A DNA stretch of 64,000 nucleotides, from contig CAJNOL010000103.1 in assembly GCA_905250125.1 (NCBI GenBank), positions 1 through 64,000 of the forward strand, read 5' to 3'. Origin of the DNA: Rotaria sordida. Its lineage: Eukaryota; Rotifera; Eurotatoria; Philodinida; Philodinidae. Under the pieces are notes generated by a model, which worked only from the letters and a program-made list of their open reading frames with translations, ran no database searches and was not told the DNA's origin. Below, in pieces: positions 1 through 12,000 of the stretch. Numbering within the stretch: the stretch's first letter is position 1; the number at the start of each line of letters is the position of its first letter. A program made the translations under genes and the position numbers.

Positions 1-937
1 TATGTCCAAGTTCTTGAACTTTTTCAACTGTAACATCTTTAGCATGAATAGCTGTTCCAAGGAGAGTATTTGTCGTGTTTTCAGCAGCATCTTTAACTTC
101 ATCAGCTTTCTTTGAAGCACTATCAGCTAATTGAGCGCCTAAAAATGAAATAAATTCGTTTGAAGAATTAAATAAGTTATATATATATATATACCAGTTT
201 CTTTAGCTTGTTCGACTTTTTCATTTACTTTTGGTTTTAATTCATCAGCTTTTTTATTTGCAGCATCTTTTACTTCATCAACCTTTCCTTTAGCTGCATC
301 GGCAGCTGCGCCAGCCTTCTCTTTTACTTCAGCACCTGGTAGTTAAAATTAGATATAGATTACAAGAGTTAGAAGATTTTCTTTCTTTTTATACCTTTTT
401 GTTCTGCTTGCTGTTTCAATTCAGTTCCTTTTTGCTGAGCATCTTGTTTTAGTTGTTCTCCAGTTTTTTGCCCTATTTGAAGACAAACAATAAAAATTCA
501 TTGAAAATAAATATTTATAAAAGAAAAAAAAAGAACAATTCGATCAGTAATTGAGGTTTTCTTTTTAAACATTTACTTAAATAAAATTCATGATATAAAA
601 TAAATTAGGCATACATCGAGTTCGAACGCTGAAGATTCGATAAGTGCGAATTCGACCTTACATCTTAAAAAGAAGCCAACCATATTTCAGAATACTCGAA
701 CTTGATCAAAACTCAAGATTCGCCTATGAATATTCATATACCTCAAAAAACATTTAGACAATCACCTAAATATTCAACACTGTCTGACGTGGTATGATAG
801 TGCCCAAACATCGAATTAGAGTTCATGTTAAGCACATGCCTGAACTGAACTTATATATTCGTGTTCATAAAATTTGATTTTAACTTACCTTGATTCTGTG
901 CACCAGAAACATTTGCATTCCAGTTAGTGTTTGACAT
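1..937 (-). CDS. LEA group 3-like desiccation protein (5' part, partial)
   Basis: Four exons read on the minus strand: 889-937 (ATG at 935-937), 395-472, 195-335 and <1-138, all with GT-AG introns and consistent phase (127 coding bases after two exons, then 141). About 135 residues are visible; the C-terminus lies beyond the left edge. After a short N-terminus (MSNTNWNANVSGAQNQ) the protein is almost wholly polar and helical, rich in K, A, E, D and Q, with repeats of the kind KVDEVKDAANKKADELK. This is the composition of group 3 late embryogenesis abundant proteins, which protect cells during drying and are well known in bdelloid rotifers. There is no signal peptide or membrane segment, so it is probably cytosolic. 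Family assignment rests on composition and repeat pattern, not on an alignment; an apolipophorin-like amphipathic protein is the main alternative. Confidence 0.75.
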
Positions 938-1732
938 CGTTTTGTATGTAAATTAATCAGAAAAGAATATCTGAAAATAATTAAAAACAACAAAATAATA
1001 TTGGCCTTGGAGTCTGAATACATGTTATTGTATGACGAATAAATGCGTACACGTCTACGTTTACTTCTATTTATATATTCTCACTATTTTGAAACGAAAC
1101 GGCGTACGTTAGTCAGCCGGTCCGAGTTTATTCTCGACTGAATTGAATCATACTCGTAGAAAAAAAGAGGGAGAAAAAAAAACAAGATTTTGATATAGTT
1201 GCTTAAATGCATTACATTAGCATTTTTTTTTCTTCTTCTTCTTCTTTTTTCTCGCGTACAAATACTACTGCTACTCGTCGACTGCATTTAACGGCCGTCC
1301 GAATGAAGAAAAGAAAAAGTTATAGATAATAAGAAAAGCGCGCGAGAGACGACGACAAACGCTGTTACCACGTGATGATTAAGTCAGAGAGTTAAAGCCA
1401 ATCCAAATAGGGCATTTTTTTTCTCTATATGAAGTAATCATGGCAATAGACCAAGATTCTGTTTCATCAAATGGCTCAGTTTTTTTTTCCTTTATGTTCT
1501 TGATTTGTTACATCGCCTGTAATGCGTACTCGTTCTGTAGTCATGAAAAAGAAGCCAACGACGCAATGCGCGTATACCCCCTAAACTTATAAAAAATGCA
1601 AGAATATCAAATAAAAGTGTGACACGCATGTGTACGTGTCTTTATTTTCAAAGTAAATAGAAAGCACAAGAAAAAAAAGAAAAAAAAAAAAGAAACGGCG
1701 ACATTTTCTTTCATTGTTAAATTATATTCAAA
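938..1732. other. Intergenic: LEA promoter side and crotonase 3' side
   Basis: No coding exon seen. The right part holds the 3' end of the minus-strand crotonase gene; a TTTATT at 1641-1646 is AATAAA on the minus strand and fits its poly(A) signal. The left part is the 5' flank of the LEA gene, with purine/pyrimidine-rich runs and a TATATA-like stretch near 1071-1078 on the minus side. No heat-shock or drought element could be assigned with confidence. Confidence 0.4.
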
Positions 1733-2521
1733 TTAACAACCTTGAAAATTAGCTTCTCGTTTTTCTCGAAAAGCATTTCGACCTTCAATAATATCATTAG
1801 AATTTCGACATGCATCAATAACGTTTTTTATAGCTAAATCATCATTTCTATTTTCAATCATTAATTTAATTGAACGTACGGATAATGGAGCATTACATGA
1901 TATTTTTCGAGCTAAATCAAATACATATTGATCTAAACTATCATGATTATCAGTGACATATTGAATTAATCCTATAGAATAAGCTTGTTGAGCAGATATT
2001 CGATCACCTGTATAAAGTATCATTTTAGCATGAGATTCACCAACTAATTTAATTAAACGATCAATTATATCTTTTGGACATGCTAAACCTAATTTAACAG
2101 CTGGTATACTAAAAAGAGCATTTTGACATGCAATACGAATATCAACATGCATAGCTAATGCAAGACCACCACCTAAACAATAACCATTTATTTTTGCAAT
2201 AATAGGTAATGGAAATTGAAGAAGTTTAATACGTATATTTGGTATTGTATGATCAATATCTTCATCTTCTTTTTCGGATAAATCAGCACCTGAACAAAAT
2301 GATATTTGACCTTGACCAGTTAATATTAATACACGTATAGTTTTATAATTAAGAAGACAATCATCTAATAAATTTGATAAATCTAACCACATTTGACGTG
2401 ATATTGCATTACGTTTTGATGGATTATTTATTGTAATACATCCAATATGAGATGATTTATCGATAATATTGAATAAAATAAGACCAGACGCATATTCTTT
2501 TGTAAAAAAAGATTCACTCAT
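1733..2521 (-). CDS. Enoyl-CoA hydratase/isomerase (crotonase) family protein, catalytic glutamates replaced
   Basis: A single-exon gene of 262 residues with a full crotonase fold: the substrate-binding CSGADL motif (76-81), the oxyanion-hole segment NGYCLGGGLALAM (112-124), and the family's C-terminal ending (EGRNAFREKR then F-x-G). Crotonases hydrate enoyl-CoA or isomerise acyl-CoA. In rat mitochondrial enoyl-CoA hydratase the two catalytic glutamates lie in the stretches GGGCELAM and QPEILLG; the matching positions here are Ala121 and Ala141 (GGGLALAM, SIPAVKLG). Classical hydratase activity is therefore doubtful. The GGG-x-A-x-A and IPA-x-x-LGL pattern resembles a bacterial crotonase subgroup as I remember it, and with no introns in an intron-rich region this suggests horizontal acquisition (inference). 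No mitochondrial presequence is obvious. The start at 2521 is the first ATG, and the fold begins soon after it. Confidence 0.85.
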   Translation of the reverse strand: MSESFFTKEYASGLILFNIIDKSSHIGCITINNPSKRNAISRQMWLDLSNLLDDCLLNYKTIRVLILTGQGQISFCSGADLSEKEDEDIDHTIPNIRIKLLQFPLPIIAKINGYCLGGGLALAMHVDIRIACQNALFSIPAVKLGLACPKDIIDRLIKLVGESHAKMILYTGDRISAQQAYSIGLIQYVTDNHDSLDQYVFDLARKISCNAPLSVRSIKLMIENRNDDLAIKNVIDACRNSNDIIEGRNAFREKREANFQGC

Positions 2522-2665
2522 TTTTGTCTATAATATATAGAGAATCGATTATGTATACTTATTATTAAATTATTTTTAATTCTTTTTCTTTTTATCAAAA
2601 TAGTATATAAATAGATCAAAAACAAAAACAAAAGATAACATAAAATATAAAAATTTTATTTCTAG

Positions 2666-3234
2666 GTATACTTGAATTTAATCCTCAATTAGCTGGTCAA
2701 GATATAACTCCAGCTAATCTTGAATTTGGTTCAATAGCATCTCGTCGTCGTGATCGTCGAGGAAAATCGTTTAGTAGTGCATCTGCAGCATATCATGGTT
2801 AAATTTGAAATATTCAATTATTTGAAATATTATTTTTCTAATGTAGGTAATCAACCTCCATTTTATTCTCATCAACCATCATTATTTACACCAACGAATG
2901 ATGAATTAGTTCCATTGGTTTGTATAATAAAAATTCTAAGGTTTTTAATGATTTGTTTTTCTTTTTCTTTTGTGTAGGCACGCCAATCTCAATCGTTTGA
3001 TCCATATCAATCAAGTGTTGAATATCGTTTACAAGAGTTAGCTAAGTAATTATTTATTCATTAATTTTCTTAAAATAATTTTTGTTTTAATATTTATTTA
3101 GACGATTATCCACATTAGAAACAAAATTAACTGAAGATGTATCTACTGTTCTTTCAATACTTCGACGTCAATTTCCAACAAATAATTTATCAATATCTTT
3201 ATCTTCAAATGATATATTCAAAACTAATTCTTAA
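2666..3234 (+). CDS. 3' end fragment of an ERG-type (KCNH2/6/7-like) voltage-gated K+ channel gene
   Basis: Four exons with intact splice sites and one continuous frame: 2666-2797, 2847-2917, 2978-3045 and 3102-3234 (TAA 3232-3234), followed by AATAAA repeats at about 3239-3254. The last two exons encode VEYRLQELAKRLSTLETKLT, then a DVSTVLSILRRQF segment. This matches the C-terminal coiled coil of ERG potassium channels in order and spacing (V-E-x-R-L, L-E-T-x-L, D-x-x-T-V-L-x-L-x-x-Q). The upstream exon is a basic, serine-rich linker (SRRRDRRGKSF). The pore, voltage sensor and PAS domain are absent: only 144 bp separate the first exon from the oppositely oriented crotonase gene. Either the 5' exons lie beyond the LEA and crotonase genes, or this is a truncated copy. 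The clean exons argue against old decay. Confidence 0.6.
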
Positions 3235-4357
3235 AAAAATAAAATAAAATAAAATCTTCTGTGATAATTTATTTCTCGCGCGCTCTCTCTCTCTTTCTAC
3301 CCCCTTCTTGTGTTTTTTTTTGCACATTGAAAATCTTGAACTGATAAAAAAAGGAAAAAAAATATGGATTAATTTTATCTCTTATATGTTTGTGTTTATA
3401 TAAGTTCCGTCCTTCTGTTACCCCTTAATACCTTCACGTCGACCGATAGCAATATGTATTTTGTTTTGTGTACTAAATAAAAAGAAAAACAACTGCAATA
3501 TGATATTAATGAAATGATCTGCTGATTGACGCTTCGAATGCGCTTATCTTTTCATGGTTATTACTAAATGCACTATGCGATGATTTTTTTTTATAATCGA
3601 ATCATATATTAAGATTTATATATATTCAGAATCAGCGTAATTTAAATAGCATTACTGCTAACAATATTATACTGTCCATTTTTAGAAAAATTAATAGATG
3701 ACGCTCTATGCTGATTATCTCTGTGGTCGACGCAGAATGTTATACTATTACAATGCATGAGAAATTTTTAACTCTTGAAAAATCCCTAGATTTAAGTGGA
3801 TATCACGACTTTCTATATTTGTGAATGCACTTCAGCTGCCTGTATGAGATACGCACTTTATCGAATCAAAATTCGACAGCTTATTCAAATCTCAATATGA
3901 ACTCAAGGTTTTTTAGAATTTTTATTAGAGCACTATGCTGTATCTATATGCACAAAATCATTGAAATCGGAAGAGAATAACTGAAGAAGTTCCACTCGTG
4001 AGTTTAGTTATTTATGATAAAGATGACGCTAATTAATGATACTAACAAAATAGAGAAAATAAAAATGATCAACATGCAGATATGATACGAGTACATTGTA
4101 AGTTATGTCTATTTTTTCTGTAAAATTGTCTTTTTAATTAATCCAGTTATAAAATAATCTGAATAAGTGCATTAATAGGTTCGTTTTTAGAAATGATGAA
4201 ATGCGTCATCCGCATGAACTAATAGATCATAACCATTACTTGTAGACTTTTTTAAACGGTGCTCACAATCATTTCAAGAAAAAACAGTACCGAAGAAAAA
4301 AAATTTAAAGACAAAAAAAGAAGATAGCATGACATAGAGAGCGATGTATGTTGTTAT

Positions 4358-4484
4358 CTGAGATCAGAGCTGGGCATTTCCATGGAAACAATTCAAATTG
4401 GGATTTCCTAAACTATCTGATGTAGACAGTTTAGAAGATCCCAGTTTGAATTGTTTCCATGAAGATACCCAACTCTGATCTGAC
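4358..4484. repeat. Hairpin-forming inverted repeat, about 55 bp arms
   Basis: The left arm (about 4360-4420) and right arm (about 4425-4482) are imperfect reverse complements running from AGATCAGAG through CATGGAAACAATTCAAA to CTAAACT, with a short loop near 4420-4428. The outer ends are GATCAGAGCTGGG and CCCAACTCTGATC. It resembles a small foldback or MITE. No target-site duplication is clear. Confidence 0.75.
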
Positions 4485-4708
4485 ATACAGCGAAACCAAA
4501 AATATTAACAAGAAAAGTTTAAAAACCGATGACTAATCATCTATTAAATCATAAAAGTTAGAAGTTGGAATGAAACGGATAATATATACACATGAATAGG
4601 TCATTCAACCATGAATATCATTTTTATCTTCTTTGACGGTATTTATATCATCGTCCCCGCCTATGAATGTTATCGTTCTCAAAGTATATCAACAGTAGAA
4701 ATGAGTAT

Positions 4709-4803
4709 ATTCGAACGATAACATGTTTTATTTAATTCTTCAATTGTCATTCAAATTACTTGTGTTGTATTCCTATTTGAATAAAATGTTATCGTCCGAA
4801 CAA
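4709..4803. repeat. Imperfect inverted repeat around TTCGAACGATAACAT
   Basis: The left arm at about 4709-4740 (TTCGAACGATAACATG then TTTTATT) is matched in reverse complement by the right arm at about 4772-4802 (AATAAAATGTTATCGTCCGAA). A further related GTTATCGTTCTC lies at about 4669-4680. Probably a degenerate small transposon; function unknown. Confidence 0.55.
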
Positions 4804-4882
4804 AAATGCAACTTAAAATTATGTTTGAAAATAATGAAGAAGAAAAACTAAAATTAAATATTATTCTTCATTTTGTGATTGA

Positions 4883-5122
4883 AAACAATTTTCTTTTTAC
4901 TTTTTTACTAACATCATCAACGATCAGGCCTTAACTCAGGATAAAAAAATAAATAAATCTCTCCAATTGCGTATGGAAATAAATTTTGAACTTAAACGAT
5001 GCCAAGGTAGATTAAAGCAGTGTTTTCCAGTCAATTATTCTTTTTTTGAAAAGGTAATCAACAGTATCAATACACTTGAACAAGCCATCGATTCAACTGA
5101 ACTTCAAGTTATGAAAATGTAA
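4883..5122 (+). pseudogene. Possible terminal exon or remnant, coiled-coil-like, unrecognised
   Basis: An 80-codon frame without a starting ATG is open from 4883 to a TAA at 5120-5122. A usable splice acceptor (ATCAG) ends at 4927, so an exon 4928-5122 is possible. The encoded peptide is charged and helical, with stretches such as KINKSLQLRMEINFELKRC and INTLEQAIDSTELQVMKM. No matching upstream exons were found in the preceding 1.7 kb. It may be the last exon of a decayed gene; no family is recognised. Confidence 0.25.
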
Positions 5123-6397
5123 AATTTGATTCTTGTCTTTTTTTTTAATGTTTGAAAATGACTTTATTCTTCAGAATAAAGATGAGAAAGAGAATTTTAT
5201 CTTTATTCAGGTATTTATAATTAGGATAACAGTTGCTACAATTGAAACTGAAACAACAACAATAACAACAAAGAGATTTCGATAGAATCGGAACTAAAAA
5301 TCTAAACAATACCATTTTATTTTTCATATGTCTATAGAAAAGTACGTTTATTTATTCTTCTTTCCAATGAAAAGATCTTTTCTAATCAATGATAATTATA
5401 AATACAGAAAAAAACAGAATACTAGCTCACATTTAAATCTGTTTTGTTTTTCTCAAAAAAAAGTTTTTTTTCTGTGTATTATTTTGTCAACAGCAATGTC
5501 AAACGTACAAAAAAATGTTCACTTTACCTAAAATCTGCTAAGAATACTTGGGACTTTGCATACCTAATGAAATATCACGTATATCAGTAGTTATAGAAAA
5601 AACAAAATAGAAATACTCCAGCAGTGAATATTTCTTTCTTCCAGCGGACTTTTCATATGAACTGATTCATTCAGATAAATATAAGAAAAATTTGAATAAA
5701 TTGAAAGCAAATGGACAAATTTATAATATATATCTATATATGAGAGATAAACTGATATTCCTTTTTTTCCTCTTAAAGAAAATAATGATAATCCTTTGAA
5801 AAAAGGAAAGTCCTTCTGTTAAGAGAAAATTGATGCATGATGATAAGTAAAGTCCGTTGAGTAAAAAGAAAGTTCCGCTGAGAAATAGAAAAGTTGGGTA
5901 TACTATCACTGTGGCATAAACTTAGTGTTCTTTTGATTGACTAGTAAAGTCCTTCTATTCACTTGCAGACTTTAGGCAAAGTGAACAATTTCGGAATCTT
6001 TCACAGCCTTCCGATGAACAGCTAATCTAAATATTTTTAATAAAACAAAAAATTTTACAGAAATTTGTACCAAGGCTCACTTTTTAAAAGAAACAGTTTA
6101 CACAGTTAAATTCGAAAACGTATCAAATTATTTATCGTTTCCAATGTCAATAATAACTATGGTTGAAATATAACAAATAAAAATTTAATTTTGATGTTAT
6201 GAAAAATCTGAGATTTATATCTCAAATCGTTTAAACATATTTGACTTAAATATTTTAATTAAAAAAAGAAGCTTTTTCTTTTAAAACTTAATTAATTTTC
6301 ATTTATTTCTTTTACTACAAAAAGAAAACATTCAATTAGAAACTTCTTTTACGTAGCACGAGTTTTTAATATTTATTTATGAATTACGATGAATAGA

Positions 6398-6957
6398 TTA
6401 ACCTTTTGACGGTGGAGTTTTTTTTTTCGGAAAAGAAAATGTAATTTCATTGTCAAAATTCATGATACTTTGTGTATTATTTAAGATCATAATTATTCTA
6501 TTGAGTCGTCGTTTAAAGATATATCTCATTTATTTTCGAATAACAAAACCTCTAAGATAACTGCCATGTAGCATATAGAAACAAAATATATGAGCAAATA
6601 AAAAACTAAAAATACTATAAAGTGTGAAATTACTCAAAAAAGGCCTACATTACAAGTTTTACACGTATAACGTAAATTCATTCTCTTTTTTTGTCTTCTA
6701 TTTGTATTAGTACATACAATACAAATTTCCTGAAGACTCTTTTGTCTGTTGTTTGATGTACAAGAGAAGAAAAGCGTCTAGCTGTAAGTCTAGTTGGTTT
6801 AGAATCCAGTATACTGTATAAAGTTGCTACTGCCAACATGTATATTTAAGCATAAAATATATACCAAAAAGCGTCCTGCTTTGGTATAATTAAGGGCATT
6901 TTTCATTAACTAAATTTTGAAAACGTAAATTTAGCGACTTCGCCGCCAAAGGATTAA
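6398..6957. mobile_element. piggyBac-type miniature transposon (non-autonomous)
   Basis: The element is bounded by TTAA at 6398-6401 and 6954-6957. The left end reads TTAACCTTTTGACGGTGGAG; the right end in reverse complement reads TTAATCCTTTGGCGGCGAAG. TTAA target sites followed by C-C-(T)-TT termini are the hallmark of piggyBac elements. The roughly 560 bp inside have no transposase frame, so it would depend on an enzyme in trans. Confidence 0.6.
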
Positions 6958-8519
6958 AACAGAATTTAATTCTTGTTTATAGTTAAATTTGAATTCTGTT
7001 CACATGCAAACTAAACTACTCTACAAAAAATCTTTTTTTTTAAAATATTGTCTAAAATAAGAAATCAATCGATTTTGGATAGAGATATTTTTATTTTCTT
7101 ATTTTTTAGGTTATATTAAATTGACAGTTGTTCGTCATTAACTTTTCTTTCAAATTCAAGAATTTAATAGTTTTTTCAATGTTAAATATGGAACATAAGT
7201 TGATTGCTTCAAACGACCTCAGATGAATCACATACACTTTTATGTGAAGATCATAGTAATCTTCATAACCTTGGAGAAAATAATCTAATTATTTTTTAGA
7301 ATTAACAAATATATTTTTTCTTGCATAGATCGACATCTATAATAAAGAAAAGCTAATTTTTATTGGTTCTATTCGTATTAACCAATCGAATTGATTCTCA
7401 ACTGGACAAAGCAACGCGTCTTTTTTTTTACCAATTGAATCGTGGAACGTTTGTTTTTTTTTACATTACAATAATCGTATATCGGTAATAGTGTTGATTG
7501 GAATGTAGTGAAATTGGAATTGAATCACAAATGACTGATAAAGTTAAAAAACATATCTACTTTATGTTCATCAAGTATATGGAAGTTATTGTGATATTTC
7601 GTGATCCAAATTGATTTTATACCAATAAATGATGAGATAATATTCATGAATGTATATTAGCAGGTAAATACATAGTAAAAATTTATTATTCCTACTTCAT
7701 TCATTTTCTTTTTTTATTACTTTTAATGATTATGATTATTTCACACATCGCATTGATAATGTTAAACAGATTCTTGTTGAAATTTCAATAATATCTTCTC
7801 GAATCTTCATTGCTTTTTTTTAACCAACAGGTTCACCATGTAACTTTGCAGAAAATCTCGTAATAAGTTTTACTATAGCGGATTACATTGGAAGATTCTG
7901 TGTGAAAGACGATGAGACAAGAATGTAGCGATTTTTCAAAAAGCTTGTTTTGCACAAAAATTAATCCATACTTTTATTAGTCTAACAAGTGTCTAGGTAA
8001 TTGACTGAAAGCAAGTTTTTCTATGTTTTTAATTGTATAGTATGTCAGTGTACCCAGTAAAGCTTTTAAAGAGCTGAATGCTTTCCTTACGTGTACATGT
8101 CAAGTCAAATAATTGAATGTAAATAAATTTCGTTGCTTGAGCTGGCATTGCTCTTTATATAGAACAAAAAGTGAATAGTCAAGAACAATATTATGATAGA
8201 AAGGGACGAGTTTTACAATGTTCACATCAAAGTTTTGCAAAAATAAACCTTATGGAGTTTAAAGAAAATTAGTTTTTTCCCAGAAAACAATTTGAAAGAC
8301 GACAATTGAAGATAGAATTTTTGCATATACCTCGTCAGAGACGGAATTAATCTCTCTCCAGTCTGACAAAACCCATACAATATCAAAGTAGTATCCATTT
8401 TGAACGATTAAATGGTTATATGACTTCTGGTATTATTGGAGCTAATGAAAAAAGAAAATGAATATTTTAGTTCTCTAAATATTTACTCTTTCTGGAAACT
8501 TATAATCTTGTTTTTTTTT

Positions 8520-8985
8520 AGATTCGAATAATGCTACTTGGATTCGTTATTGTTTGTTTATCAAACCACAATTAAAGCACATAATCTTATGACTAAATGT
8601 GTTTTACTTGTTAAATTACTTGGTTTATGACTTGCAAGACCAAATGTATATACATTTGACACGACATATAGATAGATGCTCAGTTATATATGCTAAATGG
8701 TATTTTACATATGTTGGTTCCTAATCGTCGCATAAAAGAAAAGCCTTAACGTTTTGCATTCAACTTCGATTTGAAAAATCATGATAAATGCACAAATTAA
8801 CTTATTTATGTTTATTGATGCTCCAGAAGATGCAAGACTTGGTGCATTTATACTTTGTGAATTAAGACAAGAAAAGTAAAATGGATTAAAATAACAATTT
8901 GTTTTTGCATCATTTTATTTTTAGATGGAAGAAATAGTTGATTTAAATAATACAATTGATAAAATATGAACAAAGAATTATTTTA
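8520..8985 (+). pseudogene. Possible decayed coding remnant, unrecognised
   Basis: Several short in-frame runs have the codon habits of local genes, for example around 8521-8590 (SNNATWIRYCLFIKP) and 8800-8878 (LFMFIDAPEDARLGAFILCE), ending next to GT-like donors. They are interrupted by stops and cannot be joined into one frame. The second run faintly recalls helical-repeat segments of regulatory scaffold proteins, but too weakly for a call. Confidence 0.2.
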
Positions 8986-9089
8986 AATACTATTTCATTT
9001 TATAATAAATTAGTTTTTGTTATTTATAAAATAATAATTTGTAATTTTTTTTGTTAGATTTTTTATACATATATTTATCTATTATAGAT

Positions 9090-12000
9090 ATGAACAATCA
9101 AATCACAGACACTTCTTCGACAAATCACGAAGGTAAAAATACACAAAAAGAACATTTTGTGAAACACGATCTTGAAGGACTGTTGAAGTATAGAAATGAA
9201 AATTTGGATCCGTCCTTCACAGACCGTGCTGATGTTGAAATACGATCAAAGATCGTAGTTCAAATATGTGAACTATTTCCTTATTGCATGTCTGGAGGAT
9301 TAAATAATAAGAATAGTTGAAGAAACGTATTCCAAAATAGATAGAATAAAATAATCTCTCTCTGATTAGCAATAGGAGCTGTATGGTGTTTCGCATACGG
9401 ATTGCGCTATGATTTGTTTCTTTTTCATTGTTATTTAATTAAATTTATTAATTATTTAGAACAAAATGTTCTTCCCACAACGAGAGAACCACAACAACAG
9501 CAGCAACAAATAAATGTTGTTGATGATGCTACACTTCAAGCTGTACTTAGTTCAATGAGTGAAGTAGAAATGAATGCTTTTCTTGAAGAATTAAATAAAA
9601 CAGGAAAAGCATGTAAGATGAAATATCTATTATTTAATCATTTAAATACGCGCCATTTCTTTTTTTCTAGTTTTACCTGGTATAGGTCAAACAATTGAAT
9701 TATTAACTGTTGCTGCACCTGTTGAATCACCAACAACAACACCATCAACTCAAACATCAGCTGAAACTCTTCTTCAAGAATTAACAACACTTATTCAACA
9801 ACCACCAGTTGATATTGTACCTATAAATATTGAACAAAAAGTTATTGGTACAACACCACGTACAGGTAATACAGCTGTTAAATCAACAATAACATCACAT
9901 AATAATGCAACTATTCGTAAACCAATTCAACAACAAATAACTAATGATGAACGAATGTTTTTTGGACGACCAACAACTATTGGACAAGGACAATATCATA
10001 ATCGTACTGGATTAATGTCTGCAAATAAACAACAACAACAACAAACAATGGCATCTCAACAACGACGACCAATATCTTGGTTTCAGTAAATATTTGAAAA
10101 AAAGAACTTAAAAAATTTTACATTTAATTTTTCTTTTTTTTTGTTTCGATAGAAATCGTCCTCGACGGCATTCATCAGATGATGAAGATGATTCGGATCG
10201 TGATTCATCTCCACCAATGAGTAGTAATGATAGTTTAGGACCAACACGTCGTTCAACACGTGTACCAAAACCAAAACAAGATGCAGATTTTGTTACATTT
10301 CCTTTATTAGATCGTGATGAAAATGGAAATCCAATACCACCAACACCATCATCAATGCCATTAAATAAAGGTGAAGATGATGAAGATGATATACCATATC
10401 GTTTAATGGATTATCCACGTCCACAACAACAACAAAATCAACAATCACAATTATCAACAAGTGGACCAGGACGTAAACCACGTACAACAGCTGAAATACG
10501 TAGTACAACAAATATAAATAAAAAACAAGCACGTTGGCCTGATGATGAATTATATCATGTTAAATCATTTGTACCATTAATTATGCCACAACAAATAATC
10601 AATCCATCAATAATGAAAAATAAAATGACTCTATGTAAACCATTAGTATCGGAACGTGAAGTTGAAGCTAAACCAACTAGATTTACTATAGCTACACAAA
10701 CAGGTTTTATTTATTTTTTTATTTAAATAATAAATTTGTGTTTTTTTTTTGTTTTTAAGAAATGGAACATATGATTCCTGATGTACCTCTAGTTAGTTTA
10801 CCTGTACCAATTTATCTTCCATCACCAACACCAAGTTATCGATTATTTAAACCAAAAGCTGTACCAGTACCAGTACCTTTTTTTGTACCAATTATGATAC
10901 CTGTACAACGAAATACTTATAAAAATATACGTGATTATCTTCAAGTAAGATATTTTTCAAAAAAAAAAAAGAAAACAATTTTTTTTCTTATAAAAGAAAA
11001 ATATTCGATATTTTAGACTCAACGGGATTTATTACCTGATGATCCATTTGAAGCAGCACTTGTTATGCATGCTGAAAGTCTTGCACGTGCAGAAAATCAA
11101 CCACAACAAACAATAACAACTGGTAATGAATCAGTTATGATGATGGATTTAACACGTGATGGTTTGTTTATTTTAAATCTTTATTATTATTTTTTTGTTG
11201 TTTGTCTAATTTTATTTTATTAGATTCATATATGACAACATCACAAACAATTGAAAATTTACCTGAACTCGATCTTGAAGCTCATTATATTGATCCAGTT
11301 ACATCAAATGATCCTGAAGTTCAAAAAGTATTATTCAATAAAGAATTTCTTTTTTCTCTTGTGAAATACGATCTAAGAGGGGTGTTGTTGAAGTCTAAGA
11401 GTAGAAATTTGAACGACAATCTCCTACAGACACGATAGATATCTTAGTAATGTTCTCTTACCCTCCATCATATATTTAGATGGACGCTTCTTCTCGTTCA
11501 CTTGAAATTTTTAAGTTATATTTCATTTTTCGAGTGTTAATATCTATTCTTTCTTCAAGAAAATCGGAAGTACCTGGTGATACAAAAAAGAAATTTCAGC
11601 GTTATATCTCTTTCTTAGTGGGAACTAAATAACAGCAGAGCTAGAACACTAGTACCTCTCTTGATTTGTGTGAACAACTGGTATAAGGAAAACCATTTTT
11701 TTTCGGCAAAAACAAGTATCTTTTATGACAAAAATCTCCCTTCTAACAAGGACATGTTTCAATGCTATAATAATTATAAAAGTGTACATCGAAGTATCTA
11801 ACTATGCCTTTTCTAAAAACAAAAAATGATTTTTTTCCGAGGTCTTAATCATACTTTTGGTTATTTTTAACTTCTATTTACACTGACTACAATATATAAC
11901 GATATGCATTAATCATAGATAGTAATATATAAATTGAAATCTATGTTGGTAAATTCTTTCTTTCATAGTGTTAACAGTTTCATCGTATTTTAATCCCACA

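Larger units (their letters stand above)
3235..9089. other. Long stretch without an intact gene
   Basis: About 5.8 kb of AT-rich DNA in which every open frame is short and low in complexity. Separately listed within it are a perfect-looking hairpin (4358-4484), a second inverted repeat (4709-4803), a possible terminal exon (4928-5122), a piggyBac-type element (6398-6957) and weak coding remnants (about 8520-8985). Several in-frame codon runs around 7.5-8.9 kb look like decayed exons but cannot be joined. CT-rich simple sequence lies at about 3283-3297. Confidence 0.5.

Noticed and set aside
9051..9320. 89-residue protein read across 9051-9320
   Set aside because: Only the first 14 codons from 9090 are exon; the rest is intronic repeat copy A, whose relatives at 11359 and 13224 carry stops.
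10293..10532. Minus-strand ORF of V, L, Y and D rich composition
   Set aside because: It is the antisense shadow of the acidic and proline-rich exon 4 of the QRICH1-like gene.
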